From Spongilla lacustris (Eukaryota > Porifera > Demospongiae > Spongillida > Spongillidae): a stretch of DNA of 64,000 nucleotides. The stretch is taken from positions 4,959,642 to 5,023,641 of the forward strand of contig OX442422.1 in NCBI GenBank assembly GCA_949361645.1, read 5' to 3'. Numbering within the stretch: the first letter of the stretch is position 1; each line of letters starts with the position of its first letter. Position numbers and translations under genes: made by a program. Below the pieces are notes generated by a model. It searched no databases. It was not told the origin of the DNA and saw only the letters and a program-made list of their open reading frames with translations. This document shows positions 12,825 through 23,619 of the stretch, in pieces.

Positions 12825-13121
12825 TTTTCAGGTGGGAGAGGTGACTGACTTGGGCTATGCCCAACCCTGTCAGGTGAGGTCCAGAATGTATAGCCTCACC
12901 ATTTCTATGCTTCCCTGAGGAGATTACAGTATCCCACTCACTCAATGTAGGTGCGTGTAATGATGACATATATATACATGTAGCCATCTCAAGTGGGAGG
13001 GGCAATATACATGGGCTATTCCTGAAAAGGTCAGACAGCCTCTGGGTGTGAAGCAGAATGCATAGCCTCACCATTACTATATGCTTCTCTGTGGAGAGTA
13101 CAGACTCACTCACTCAATGTA
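12825..13121. repeat. Diverged tandem duplication, unit about 165 bp
   Basis: Two copies, roughly 12825-12952 and 12985-13121, share 'gcatagcctcaccatt', 'ctatgcttc' and 'actcactcaatgta' blocks in the same order. The minus-strand open frame over both copies is explained by the duplication and shows no domain. Confidence 0.75.
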
Positions 13122-13435
13122 CACATTCACACTGATTATTTGCCAATTAGTAGAAATGAGCAGCTAAGGAATGTGTGGCTGAATTCTATGCCTTGTATTG
13201 ATAAGACTTGTGGTTTGAATGCAGCATCATCACGTAAACAAAGTTCAAAAGCAATGCAGGTGTGTGGCCTCTTGCGGAAATCAAGACATTCGTACCAATG
13301 CACAAAGTTTTCAGCAGATTAATATTACACTCCATATTTAGTACTGGTTCATCCGCACAATGATGGTGTTAACACGGATTTATGCACCCATGCAATTTTT
13401 GTTATCGATGCAAACAAGTTATGAGGTTGTTACTG

Positions 13436-13587
13436 GGCTGAGATGAGTGCACAGGCGGCTGAGATGAGGCTGGTACAGGTGGCTGAGATGAGGCTGGTAT
13501 AGGTGGTTGAGATGGGGTGGGTGTGGCTATTTCATGACATGGATGGCATTTAATCTGAATGCCTTCCCCCCCCCCCCCCCCCCCCCC
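13436..13587. repeat. Minisatellite of ggctgagatgaggctggt type plus poly-C
   Basis: About four imperfect copies of a 24-bp unit containing 'gctgagatgaggctggta(c/t)a' lie at 13436-13515. About 50 bp later comes a run of about 22 C residues (13566-13587). The Pro/Ser-rich minus-strand frame here comes from these repeats. Confidence 0.8.
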
Positions 13588-14489
13588 ACCACCTCCCAAG
13601 GCTACATGTACAAGATCAAGTCACTGCTTATGCTTCCATTTGCCGGAGGAATTGGAATGGAAAAAATTGTATCCAGTTATCAGTACTATGTTGTGCTAGC
13701 TGTGGAAGACAATTGTATGCAGTGAAATGAACTGAAATAGTAGGGGTAATGGTTGTATTTCTTGTGAAATTTCTGCATATATGTAAAGTGGGTGGCATAC
13801 ATGTATTTGAGCTCTGCAAAGATTGGGCACAGTGAGTATGCTGAAATCATCCGACCTGGACCATTTGATGTACGTACATGTAGCCAACATGTTCCAACAT
13901 CTTAGGAACGTAGTCAAACCAAAGGTGTTGAATAATACATGCATCCATTCTCAATAAGAGTAAACCACACATGAAGTGGTCACATTGCCTAAAAGTTTTC
14001 TATCGAGTATAAATCGATCTGCTCATAATAATGCCTACCACACAACTTACCGTCTTGAAAAGCCCAAACCGGTTGGAGACCCAGACTGGCCAGACCAAAA
14101 GGTTATCTCATCTTATCACCCCGTTGAAGTTAGCCGCGCATTGCATTCCTCAGCCGCACCGGCATTTCTAATTGAATAAAATTAGCATCCACAGGTGGCG
14201 GGTGTGCTTTATAGGTGCTATCATGATATTGATTGAGAGCAACTGCAACGTGCTTCCCAATGCACGCCGATTATCACACTGGCCGGTCAGATCCCTTATG
14301 GTGGACAAACTGAGGATGTGACCATAGATAGTACTATGTATGATGCATGTGCTTAGACTTCAAAAAGTTACTTGTAACTGATAAAGATACGAAACATATT
14401 CAGTTCAGTTCAAGGTTCAGAGATAGGGAAAAGTTGTTACAGGAGTAGAACATACTCATAGTCAGCTTTGGAAAATGCACCACAAAATT
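13588..14489. other. No gene or clear element recognised
   Basis: Several overlapping short open frames on both strands, none with domain-like composition or good splice borders. I see no supported feature. Confidence 0.4.
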
Positions 14490-14700
14490 AAAAGCTCAAG
14501 TGACATGCATTTCAATCACATGCATATGGTGTTTCATGCAGAATACAAATACATGTAAGCCAAAATGCCAATGCAAATCCATGACAAGGACATCACACAA
14601 GACCCACTTGACATATCTGAGCAAGAGGTATGGCTTTGGCCCTTCCTACTTTAGGACCGTGACTTTGTCCCCTAATGGCTTATTGTACCATCACATATTA
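14490..14700 (-). repeat. Inverted single copy of the 18.1-18.5 kb repeat
   Basis: The complement matches the tandem units at 18129-18545: gacatcacacaagacccac and gagcaagaggtatggctttgg here correspond to their complements there. The two sites lie about 3.6 kb apart in inverted orientation, bracketing a foldback element and a LINE. Confidence 0.8.
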
Positions 14701-14982
14701 CATGCACATTCATTACTATTGTTCTTATCTCATTTATTGCGCGTTACGGCATGTGAGCGCATGCACTATTTACAAAGAAAGAGATACATGTACGAACTTT
14801 GAGGTGCTAATAAAAGCAGAACGAAGCAAAAGTTGTAGTGGCAAATTTCTTTCTATCATTAGTACTTTGTACTACGCTTGGCGGTGAAATCGGCTCCGAT
14901 TTGGCATAGTTCATACGAAAGGTCGTATTTTCAGTCCAAATACAAAGTAAGAGGTCTTCTTCTATGTATAATCATTATTATA

Positions 14983-15446
14983 TGGGACAGTCACGACAAA
15001 ATGAAACAGTTTCCGCGAATGTTATAAAAATGCTTCTTGTTTGAATCGCTATATCTTCCGAACGCTAAACGCTATCGACTTTATATTTTCAATAATTAAT
15101 ACTACACCATTTCTCTATAACATGTTACATTTTGAAGTCTCAAACCCGCCATAACTATAGGTAGGAGTAATCAAATCGCATCAAATTCGGTTTGTAGGTA
15201 CAGAGGTCCTATTCCTATCGATTTGTTCTGTTCGTTAATTTTTATGCCATCCGTTACGCAACTTACGGAGATACAGTTGAACGAAGTACGTCCACTTTTT
15301 CCCGCTCGATTCGCGCCAATGATTTTGGCAAATCGCGTCCCGCTCAATGTATGGGGAGGCGGTTGTTATATCATTGGCGCGAATCGAGCGGGAAAAAGTG
15401 CACGTTGTTTATTCAACTATATCTCACTAAAGGATATATGGCATAG
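14983..15446. mobile_element. Foldback element, right arm truncated
   Basis: The left arm (14983-15321) begins tatgggacag and runs to the centre near 'gattcgcgccaatg'. The right arm restarts with 'cattggcgcgaatcgagc' at 15371 and pairs with the left as far as about 15446, where it stops. The sequence is clearly related to the complete foldback at 26641-27471 (shared 'caaattcggtttgtaggta', 'ccatccgttac', 'tcgatttgttctgttcg'). It has no coding capacity. It is an older, truncated member of the same family. Confidence 0.85.
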
Positions 15447-15723
15447 TGCATTAATTTACTACATGCATCTTGACAATTAATTTATTTTTGCACATGAATA
15501 ACTATTTTACAGGGAATGTTGAAATGCATGAGAGAAATAATCTAATCAATGCCATGAGCCGAGCTGAAAAGGCTTTGACATTGTAAACTGATGTACCTCA
15601 TGTTGCATTGGAAGGATCCCGGCAACATATAACTCAATTTACAATTTACTCTATGCTGGTGTCCGGCATTAAGGATATATTAGCAAAACTGAGGATAGCA
15701 TATATAAAGCGTATAAGTAAAAA

Positions 15724-16209
15724 ATGTCAAATAGTATAAGTGAATCTAGTACTAATATGACTGATATAATTGTACTGAAATTTTTATTAATCAGAAGTGG
15801 TACTTTAGGAATTAAAATAAACAGTACAGTTGAAGCAGGATGCATAAATCATACACCGGTTTACTATTATATGAAAGTTGCTAACTTTACCCTCCCTATA
15901 AAATGCTTATGCTTATTCTACACCATTTTGCCGACATATGCTATGGGAAAGGATGAAAATGAAGTCATTATTATAATACATTGCACAGACTTGTATAAAG
16001 CTTGCACATCCAAAGCTGAACGTAAATCAGTACTCATGCAAGATGCATGTATAGTTACTGCTCAGAATACAATATTAATGCTGTTAGAACACTATCATAC
16101 GTGTGCACATATAAGGGTGCAGTATAAAATCCGGATTGGACATAATAACAAATTAAAAAACCATATAAGGTATACTATATGCAAAAACATTCTGAATACA
16201 ATTCCCTGA
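15724..16209 (+). CDS. Hypothetical open frame, 161 codons, doubtful
   Basis: An uninterrupted frame from ATG to TGA in AT-rich DNA. The product has no recognisable domain. It is Ile/Thr/Cys-rich with one mildly hydrophobic stretch around residues 56-70. I see no Kozak-like context, no splice sites that extend it into better coding sequence, and no related copy in the window. It may well be a chance frame. Confidence 0.15.
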   Translation: MSNSISESSTNMTDIIVLKFLLIRSGTLGIKINSTVEAGCINHTPVYYYMKVANFTLPIKCLCLFYTILPTYAMGKDENEVIIIIHCTDLYKACTSKAERKSVLMQDACIVTAQNTILMLLEHYHTCAHIRVQYKIRIGHNNKLKNHIRYTICKNILNTIP

Positions 16210-16470
16210 GTCATTTTTTCTTGCTATATTATGTGCAATCGTTTAATGATATACAATGGTGGGTGTGGCACGTTTTAATTTTAAAGGCATACATCAGAGT
16301 GGATATTCAGGAATATGATCATGATGTTCATCCATATGTTTGTTTGGACATGAGATCAATATTTGTTGAGGTCACTATAGCACCCTCCCCCAAATAGTAT
16401 GTGGCAGTGGATAGACCAAATAAATGTGAAATTCATATTCTGTACCTCAGAAAAATAATAATCATGAATT

Positions 16471-18058
16471 TATTATTATTATTATTATTATTATTTATTT
16501 TATTTTATTTTAAAGATAATCAGAGTACATAATACACATATACATTACAAACAAAAGGACTAATATTACAATAAGTTCTATGGATCTTCCACAGATGATC
16601 CTGCTCGAGACAGGAGTGCCCGTGCGTTGGCTCGTATCAAAGTCAGGCTAAGCCTGCCATACAATAGACAGGTAGCTTGGGACTTGGAGCAATTTCCCCT
16701 GGTGGCTAGGCGAGAGGCAAGGCGTGATAACATTTGCATGGCTTCTGCACCCCAGCACCCATAAGTCTCTACTGCTATGGGGATACATGACCAGCCTAAC
16801 TCAGAGCACTTGGCATCATTAGCATTGTGCTTGCGCACCTCAGCTGCCAGAGCTGCAGACCCATTTGTCACACCCGCTTCCATTAACATACTTGAATTTA
16901 GCGTAGATGTGACAGTCAGATCTAGAGCTGCTGGTTTGCCCAAATCCCAATGAGGGATAAGAATGTCTGCTGGCCGAGTTCTATGTCCTTCGTGCCCCAA
17001 ACCACTTCCTGCTTCAACTTGAGGACCCAAACAGGCCCGTCGGCAAGATTCTAAAAGGACATCCCTGAGCCTGTTATGCCGCGACACCACATCTCCTCCG
17101 TGCTTGCATGTTAAGGCATGGTGGCCTAAAGGGTCCAAAGCTTGGGATGGGCAAAAGGAGCAAACAGGAATATCAGTAACAGCAATGCCTAACCACCACT
17201 TTACAGCAATCTGAAACTCAGCAGGTTCAAGATGGAGATTGAGCCTTAGGGAAGGAATCACAGAGAGCCAAGCAGCTGCATGTGGCGAAGAAATGGATAG
17301 CAGACGTGCTTTGTCAGGCAAAGGGACCTTGTCAAGTAACACACATAAATCTTGATCCTCAATTTTGCCAGACAGAGATCTTTGGTGCATCACAACATCA
17401 AGATGGTCCAACACTAAGGCATCATCAGAGGAGACAAGATCATTAAAATCTTTGATGGCCTCAGCTAGGTGCTTGCTAGAAGATGAGCAGACACCAGAAG
17501 CACTTAAAGAGGATATGTAGGCAGCTGAACTGTGTTCCGAAAGACTACGGAGCCCAAGACCCCCTCTGCTTAGGCTGAGTTGGGCTTGTTGCCAAGCAAC
17601 ATTGGGTGGGTCTATCGCGGTACATTCAGAAAAACAGCGACGGACATCATCATCATAGAAATGCAAAGCATCACCAATTAAGGCTGGGGGGGGGTAGATC
17701 TAGCAAGGTGCACCAACTTGCAGAAGCCACCACATTGCCTAAGCAGGAGCAGAGCCACCTGTGGATCAACAGCACCCACATCCTCCAACTGTTTAAGCAA
17801 CTTAGAAGCATCTGCACGTTTGTGTGCAAAAAACTTGGCACAAAAGATTATATCTCCAATTGGAGCTCCTAGAATCTCAAAATTAGGAACACTGGACTTT
17901 TTCATCAGAGGTGAAAATGAGCTGAGATCACCCAAGCCAAACAACTCACATTTTCCAGCATTGATAAAAAGACCAAGTGGGGGACCCAGCTCCTGGATGA
18001 TGGAGAATATCTTTGCTACAGCATGCTTAGGCCCTGCAACCACACCAAACTGGAGCAC
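16471..18058 (-). pseudogene. 5'-truncated non-LTR retrotransposon (REL-endonuclease type)
   Basis: The frame at 18058-17678 encodes the end of the reverse transcriptase palm and the thumb (motif INAGKCELFG); the catalytic YxDD motif would lie upstream and is missing. A one-base slip in a run of nine G (plus strand, ~17686-17694) separates it from a 362-codon frame at 17666-16578. That frame has a GGLGLRSLS thumb block (residues 35-43) and a Cys/His knuckle (C169, C172, H182/H183, C187). It then has RPAD at 231-234 and ALDLTV around D249, in the layout of the restriction-like endonuclease of R2/CRE-type LINEs. It ends in NARALLSRAG. The 3' tail (16471-16505) is a TAA-type repeat, usual for LINE ends. 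The clade assignment is inference. Confidence 0.85.
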
Positions 18059-18128
18059 TATTATTATTATTAATTTTCTTCTGTGTTATGCATGAAACAC
18101 TATGTGATGGAATAATAACATAGTAGCA

Positions 18129-18545
18129 GGAGCCAAAGCCAACCCTCTTACTCAGATATGTCATGTGGGTCTTGTGTGATGTCGCTGTCATGCATTTGCA
18201 CTGGCATATTGCTTTATTTGAGTTGTACATGAAACACCCTGTGAATTAATAGTCAACCATTAAGGAACATAGTCATGGTCCTATAGTAGGAGGAGCCAAA
18301 GCCATACCTCTTGCTCAGATGTGTCAAGTGGGTCTTGTATATTTGTGTTGCACATGCAACACCCTGTGAATTAATTGTAAGCCATTAGTAGTAAGCTATT
18401 AAGGGACAAAGTTATGGTCTTAAAGTATGAGGGGCCAAAGCCATATCACTTGCTCAAATATTTCAGCGGGTCTTGTGTGATGTCCCTGTCATGCATTTGC
18501 ATTAGAATATTGCGTGTTGTGCATGAAATACCGGAATAATCATAG
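18129..18545. repeat. Three tandem units of about 115-165 bp
   Basis: Units begin at about 18130, 18293 and 18431, each opening with 'g(a/g)gccaaagcca' and including 'gtgggtcttgt', 'gcatgaaa(c/t)acc' and a 'ccattaaggaacatagt'-like end. A single inverted copy is at 14490-14700. The unit is non-coding. It abuts the truncated LINE at 18058. Confidence 0.8.
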
Positions 18546-19632
18546 TCCTTAAGTAGGTACTTGAACATTTCAAATCGCATCAAATGCAGCGATTTTAATA
18601 TCAAATGAAAGAGGAAAATATGCGCATTAAAAAGATACGATTTATATTTATAGGTGCAGTATTTCAGAAGTTGCGGCATTTAAAACACACATTTTGGCAT
18701 GTACGAGAGGGAAGAAAAACTTGTGATGGTTTGACTTTTTTTGCTGCAGTTGTTGCAAAACAAATAGTTATTAAGCCAAACATTACTATCATGTTGAGTG
18801 CACATTAAATGTAGTAGGTTCGTTGATCTGTAGATCACCAGTAAAAAAGTCTACTACAAATGTAATCAATATAATTGTAAGTCTTTTTCTTCTTCCTCCA
18901 TTTCTTCATATTTTCAACAGAAAACTGTAACTTTAGGTGTTGTTGACTTTTGGAGTATTTTACATTGATAACATGACCTTTGTCTTGGTGGTTACCAAAC
19001 CACAAGTGTTTACACTGACTACAGTCCATTTTCAGAAGTACTAGCCATCATCTGGTCATAAGCTAGGTCTGAAAACTCTACAGATAACTCGGATTTGCCC
19101 TCTGCAACACTGTTTAACTTCTTTTATAGTGTTTTTTGGAATGTAGTTTGGCAGCATATTCTTCATGTGTTTCTATACCTTAATTGTTTTATACAAAATT
19201 TTACAATATCGTCTTGCTCGTCTTCAGTTTTGTTAGAAAGCTAATTAAGAGGTTTTGATAATTTTACTTTTAACTTTCCCATGCAGGCCATATTCGAGAA
19301 GAATGTAGCCGTCATAGCGCCCATAAAAAATTCGGCTTGTATTTAGAGATGTAATACTTGCGTATATGTGTATGCGTACATGTAGCTGGATTCAGTTCAT
19401 TTAACAAGCTAATCATAAAGTATTATGCGCGTGACAGTGCTGATGTACATGTAATTACTGTATAAGTGCATTGGAAACAGGCTTGTACCCAGACTCAATC
19501 GACATTACAAAAGCCACACATTATAGAATTTGCATGCATGACATCATTTTTTACATTTTGCTTCCCGTCGGCCTTAGAGTGGCAAGGCTATATCTGTGTG
19601 TAGTACTGTACACACACGTATGAGCATGCATG

Positions 19633-19636
19633 CACA

Positions 19637-19733
<97 letters not shown>

Positions 19734-19795
19734 ATACACACACATACACACATACACACACATACACACACACAGTACACACACACACACACACA

Positions 19796-19835
<40 letters not shown>

Positions 19836-19852
19836 TGTACACATACACACAC
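19633..19852. repeat. CA microsatellite, about 220 bp
   Basis: Nearly pure (CA)n with scattered CATA interruptions after 19730. All open frames over it (His-Thr or Cys-Val repeats) are artefacts. Confidence 0.98.
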
Positions 19853-20395
19853 ATACGTGTATGATCTTTACCCGACAGTTAAGTACATGTATGGAAGGAT
19901 AACTGACTTGTACTGCCTCAGTTAGTCAGTGCATTAAAATCAGCCCTGCAATCCGTGGCCAAGTTCTAAACAAAAAGAACGACCATTTTATCCCCAGTGG
20001 AAAAAACAAATAACGTATTGGACAACGCATGTAAGCATATGCATTACCTCACTTTTGCACTCAGTTTGTAGTAATTTTTGTTCTCGGCTCCTGGTTCTCT
20101 AAACCGCCGCTTGTACATATGAGGGCCCCCAAATATGACTAGCAGCACGCTGGCGTTGTTTTCTGTTGCCACGTACTGACATGTACATGTAGCTTGCTCT
20201 TTAATTGACTTTGCTATAGTGCTTTGCAAAGCAGGCTAAGGCGCATACGTGTACATGTAGGTCCATATCTTTTTTTTTTTTTTAATGAAAGAGGTGATGG
20301 TTAAAATATGTTACAACTTAATTTGGCCCTGGATGTACATTTCGTACATGCACTAGTCTGGTTCCCAGACACATTTACATAAGCAATAACAAACA

Positions 20396-21660
20396 AGACT
20401 ACACAGGTACAACGTATACAAACTAGTTAATCCAATTATTCAGTGAAAAGGATACACATTTGGAAAATAAATAAAGTGGCCACTCCTACATCTAAGTACA
20501 TGTAGAAACCAGTCCTCACCATTTCCGAGTGCTAGACTGATAGGCATATACATTATTTTCAAGTAAATAAGACACAATAAGAATGTACCTGATGTGTTTG
20601 AGAAAGGATGGAAACTCTTTTTGTCAAAACACACTGCAAAATTTCCTGGAAGAACATCTGCTGGTATCAGTTGAATAAAAAACTGATATTACATACATGT
20701 AACATGCATTGCTATACTAAAAGTGTTCCCATGGTCACATACACTTGTGTATCGTTATACACAATTGGAACAGATGGGGGGGAAGGGGGGGGGGGGGGGG
20801 GGGTTTCATTTGTGTTTTATGGTTTATTCACCACTTTTAGCTAGCGAAGTAGTTTTTGTCGAAATGCCACAAAAGAGGAGAGCTAAGCGACGAGAGTAAT
20901 ACCTCAAAAATCGAGACGACAAGGTGCAATGCTGATTCGGAACAAAGGCTAGCATCTGCTCGTGACAGCTGCAGAGCAGATCCAGAAAAAGCGGGCATCT
21001 GCTCGTGCAGATCCTGAAAAAAAAAAAAAAAAAGCGGGCATCAGTTCGGGACAGCTACAGAGCTGGTCTGGAATTGAATGGCGCTTTGCCGATACGAGCT
21101 TTTAATACGCAAATGATCCAGATGAATCGAGAAACCAATCGGGCTTCACTATATGTATATTAGAGATTGAGAAACCAGCGAAAAGGGCACGATAGGTGGA
21201 AAGAACACGCTACCACAGCAAGCAAAGGTGAGTGAGTTGAAGCTGTTCATGGAATATTGTGGCTTGGTGCACATCTTTTAGTCGTGAGCCGCTACATAAC
21301 TGTAAACATTGCGTTGCTAGGGGATGACATACAGCTGAATTTTGTCATGCCATTGCATATGTGTAGTATAAAACATTGTGTTGCATAACGGGTACATATT
21401 GTTATGGGAACGCTTGTGTTTTTGGTACTGAATATGGCGTAATTACTGCTTTATACCAAATCTGTACATCTGACATTAAGGGGCTGTCGGTAGGTAAACT
21501 CTAAATCTATTGGTGTAATTGGAGCTTGCTTGTGTTTGGTAATCGATATGGCGTAATTATTGCTTCATACCAAATCTGTATATCTAACATCAAGGGGTAT
21601 ATTCTACATCTACTGGTGTAATTGGCCTCTCTAAACCCATTCCTATCCCGAGTTTTAGCC
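20396..21660 (+). repeat. Large dispersed repeat, copy A (contiguous)
   Basis: Copy A aligns with 40509-40763 and then directly with 43133-44320. Shared landmarks are gactacacaggtacaacgta at the start, aggatggaaactctttttgt before the join, tttcctggaagaacatctgc after it, and two near-tandem blocks with 'ggcgtaatta(c/t)tgctt.ataccaaatctgta' near the end. Copy A carries a long poly-G tract at 20777-20803 that copy B lacks. It contains the pseudogene at 20862-21226. Its exact ends and class are not evident. Confidence 0.85.
20862..21226 (+). pseudogene. Eroded ORF with ADPEKK/ARDSY-type repeats, copy A
   Basis: It starts at an ATG encoding MPQKRRAKRRE, then meets a stop and several frame changes. 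Recurring fragments are DPEQRLASARDS and (A)DPEK, followed by a tail with MIQMNRETNRASL and QRKGHDR-like sequence. It ends at a GT donor (aaag/gtgagt). Similar short Arg/Lys/Glu repeats are common at the N-terminus of invertebrate transposon-encoded proteins (family knowledge, not verified here). A poly-A run of about 17 bases near 21017 is one of the disrupting events. The parallel copy is at 43350-43731. Confidence 0.6.
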
Positions 21661-23475
21661 TTTAAACACATATGTCATGATATATTTAAAAATCCCATTA
21701 TCATTCGTCATAATACATGTATCGTCATAATACCCGTATACGTAGTAACTAGAATTATAATCGATCAAAAGTAGAATTGGTCACACGACTAAATTAATTT
21801 TATCACAGCCACCTGTCAAATCATATGATAAGTTGGAAATAGTAACATTTGAATGTCATACCCCCTTGGTAATTTTTTTTTCTAAAATCAGTCATATTTC
21901 CTTTGGTATTGCAGAAACTGCACATCATTTCCAAATACGCAGTTACAAGACAAAATGTCGTACCCCCTTGGAAAAATGTTTAATAAAATCAGTAACGTTT
22001 CCTTACGTATTGCAGAAACTACACATTATTTCCAAATGTGCAGGGCAGAATAACTCCCAAAAGTTTCTTGAGTCGATTGATATTGAAAACCTGTGATGCT
22101 GTGCATTCTGGAGCTCGTAGTTGCTGAATGGTCATTAGTTTTGCTTAGTTTGGTGTGATCAATTTTGATGTTTGCTTTAAATTTTAGCAAAAACGACGAC
22201 TGTATGTTTCAAAGTATTATATAGTATGCTGTTAAATATAGGCGCGTACATAGGCGGAGGGTCTAGTCCTTGATTAAGAAAATTTAGGATGGTGTCTATA
22301 ACATTTTGCCGCTCACTTGTATAGTGCAAGGACATACATGTACTTGTAAATGCACATCCAGCATACCATTGGCCATGGACACAGTATAGTGTTCTTCACT
22401 CATTGGTCCTACTCACTTTTTCAAAGCTCGTTACTGTTCCTAACTCAAATTTTCTTTTCACATCATGCAGATTCCTGAACGCATCTCATTATTGGTTGTT
22501 ACATGTACATGGGTGTATATGTTGACATGCATGTAGCTTGGTTTGTATACACATGTACTATCTCTGCTTGGATTCAGACTGCAATTACATGTACAGTTGT
22601 GTGCAGCGGTGTCGGAAAGACATGCACTTAACCTGCGGGGTGAAATGTTAAGGATAATGAAGTTCATTAACAGTTTGTCGTAACCTTTAACTATCATTGC
22701 GTCATGCCCTCCTGCAGCTGGACATGAGGTCCAAAATCCAGATGTCGCTGCCATTAGTCCTAGATAAAACATTTGTATATGTCTGCATGGGTATGAGACT
22801 CATGTCCCATGTCATGACTAAGGTCAAGAGCAAGCTTCTCACTTTCACCTTGCGTAGGAGGCTCTGGGGCTAGAGGTTCTCAACCAGGCATCTGCCATGT
22901 ACATAAATGGCATTGATCAGACTGCTCTCCAGGTAGAGGAGTACCATCCCACGGTGGAGAACTGTAGCAATTGCACAAGTGCGGTGACGCTTTCAAATGA
23001 CATTTAATTCTGGTGATCCACACAATGAATTATCTGTCAGATGTGTATACTGTTGTGCAGGTCCATACTTCAGTTCAAACATATTTCACTCAACAGAAAT
23101 CCCTACAGTATATGTATAGTTATAAAGTTTGAATACTTAGTACTTAACAAAAAACCTTCGGAGGTCAAATTTAGCCATCCTGATACCATAACATACATTG
23201 TATTTTACCCTTCAATTATTGCTTAATATCTGTTTTTGCTTCTTGTAGACTAATTTGACTTCTGTTTCTGTAATGTTATTAATATTCTTCGCACACCCGA
23301 TTTCCAACGGCTGTACATTCTCAAGATCGTGGGCAATTGTGTTATATACGCTCTGCGGGTGATTTAAAATGGTGCACCTGTTGCTCGTGATCGATTTCAC
23401 ACTCTAGCAACGAATCCGTCTGAGCTAAAGCAGCAACGTTAGGCTCACAAAGATATGTTTGTATAACGAAACTAT
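21661..23475. other. No gene seen between repeat copy A and the lipoxygenase gene
   Basis: There is an internal direct duplication near 21856-22040 (shared 'tcatacccccttgg' / 'tcgtacccccttgg', 'gtattgcagaaactacaca'-like blocks) about 110 bp apart. Otherwise only short unsupported frames occur, plus TACATGTA-type palindromes. Confidence 0.45.
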
Positions 23476-23481
23476 TTTATT
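23476..23481 (-). promoter_or_regulatory. Candidate poly(A) signal of the lipoxygenase gene
   Basis: The complement reads AATAAA about 140 nt after the stop codon at 23620-23622. Its position and exact hexamer suit cleavage and polyadenylation, but AT-rich DNA makes chance matches common. Confidence 0.4.
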
Positions 23482-23619
23482 TCATTGAAAGGCATTAAGA
23501 ATATACACAAAATAGTACAGAGCTTGTCAATGTACATGCCGGATTGTATGAATACTATCTAACTGACTAACTATTGGCTTTGCACACTAATAATCTGATA
23601 AGTTTGCACATGTCATTAT

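Noticed and set aside
13402..13599. Pro/Ser-repeat minus-strand protein
   Set aside because: Explained by the ggctgagatgagg minisatellite plus poly-C.
19551..19925. Cys-Val, His-Thr and similar open frames over the CA tract
   Set aside because: Dinucleotide repeats are open in every frame; there is no coding evidence.
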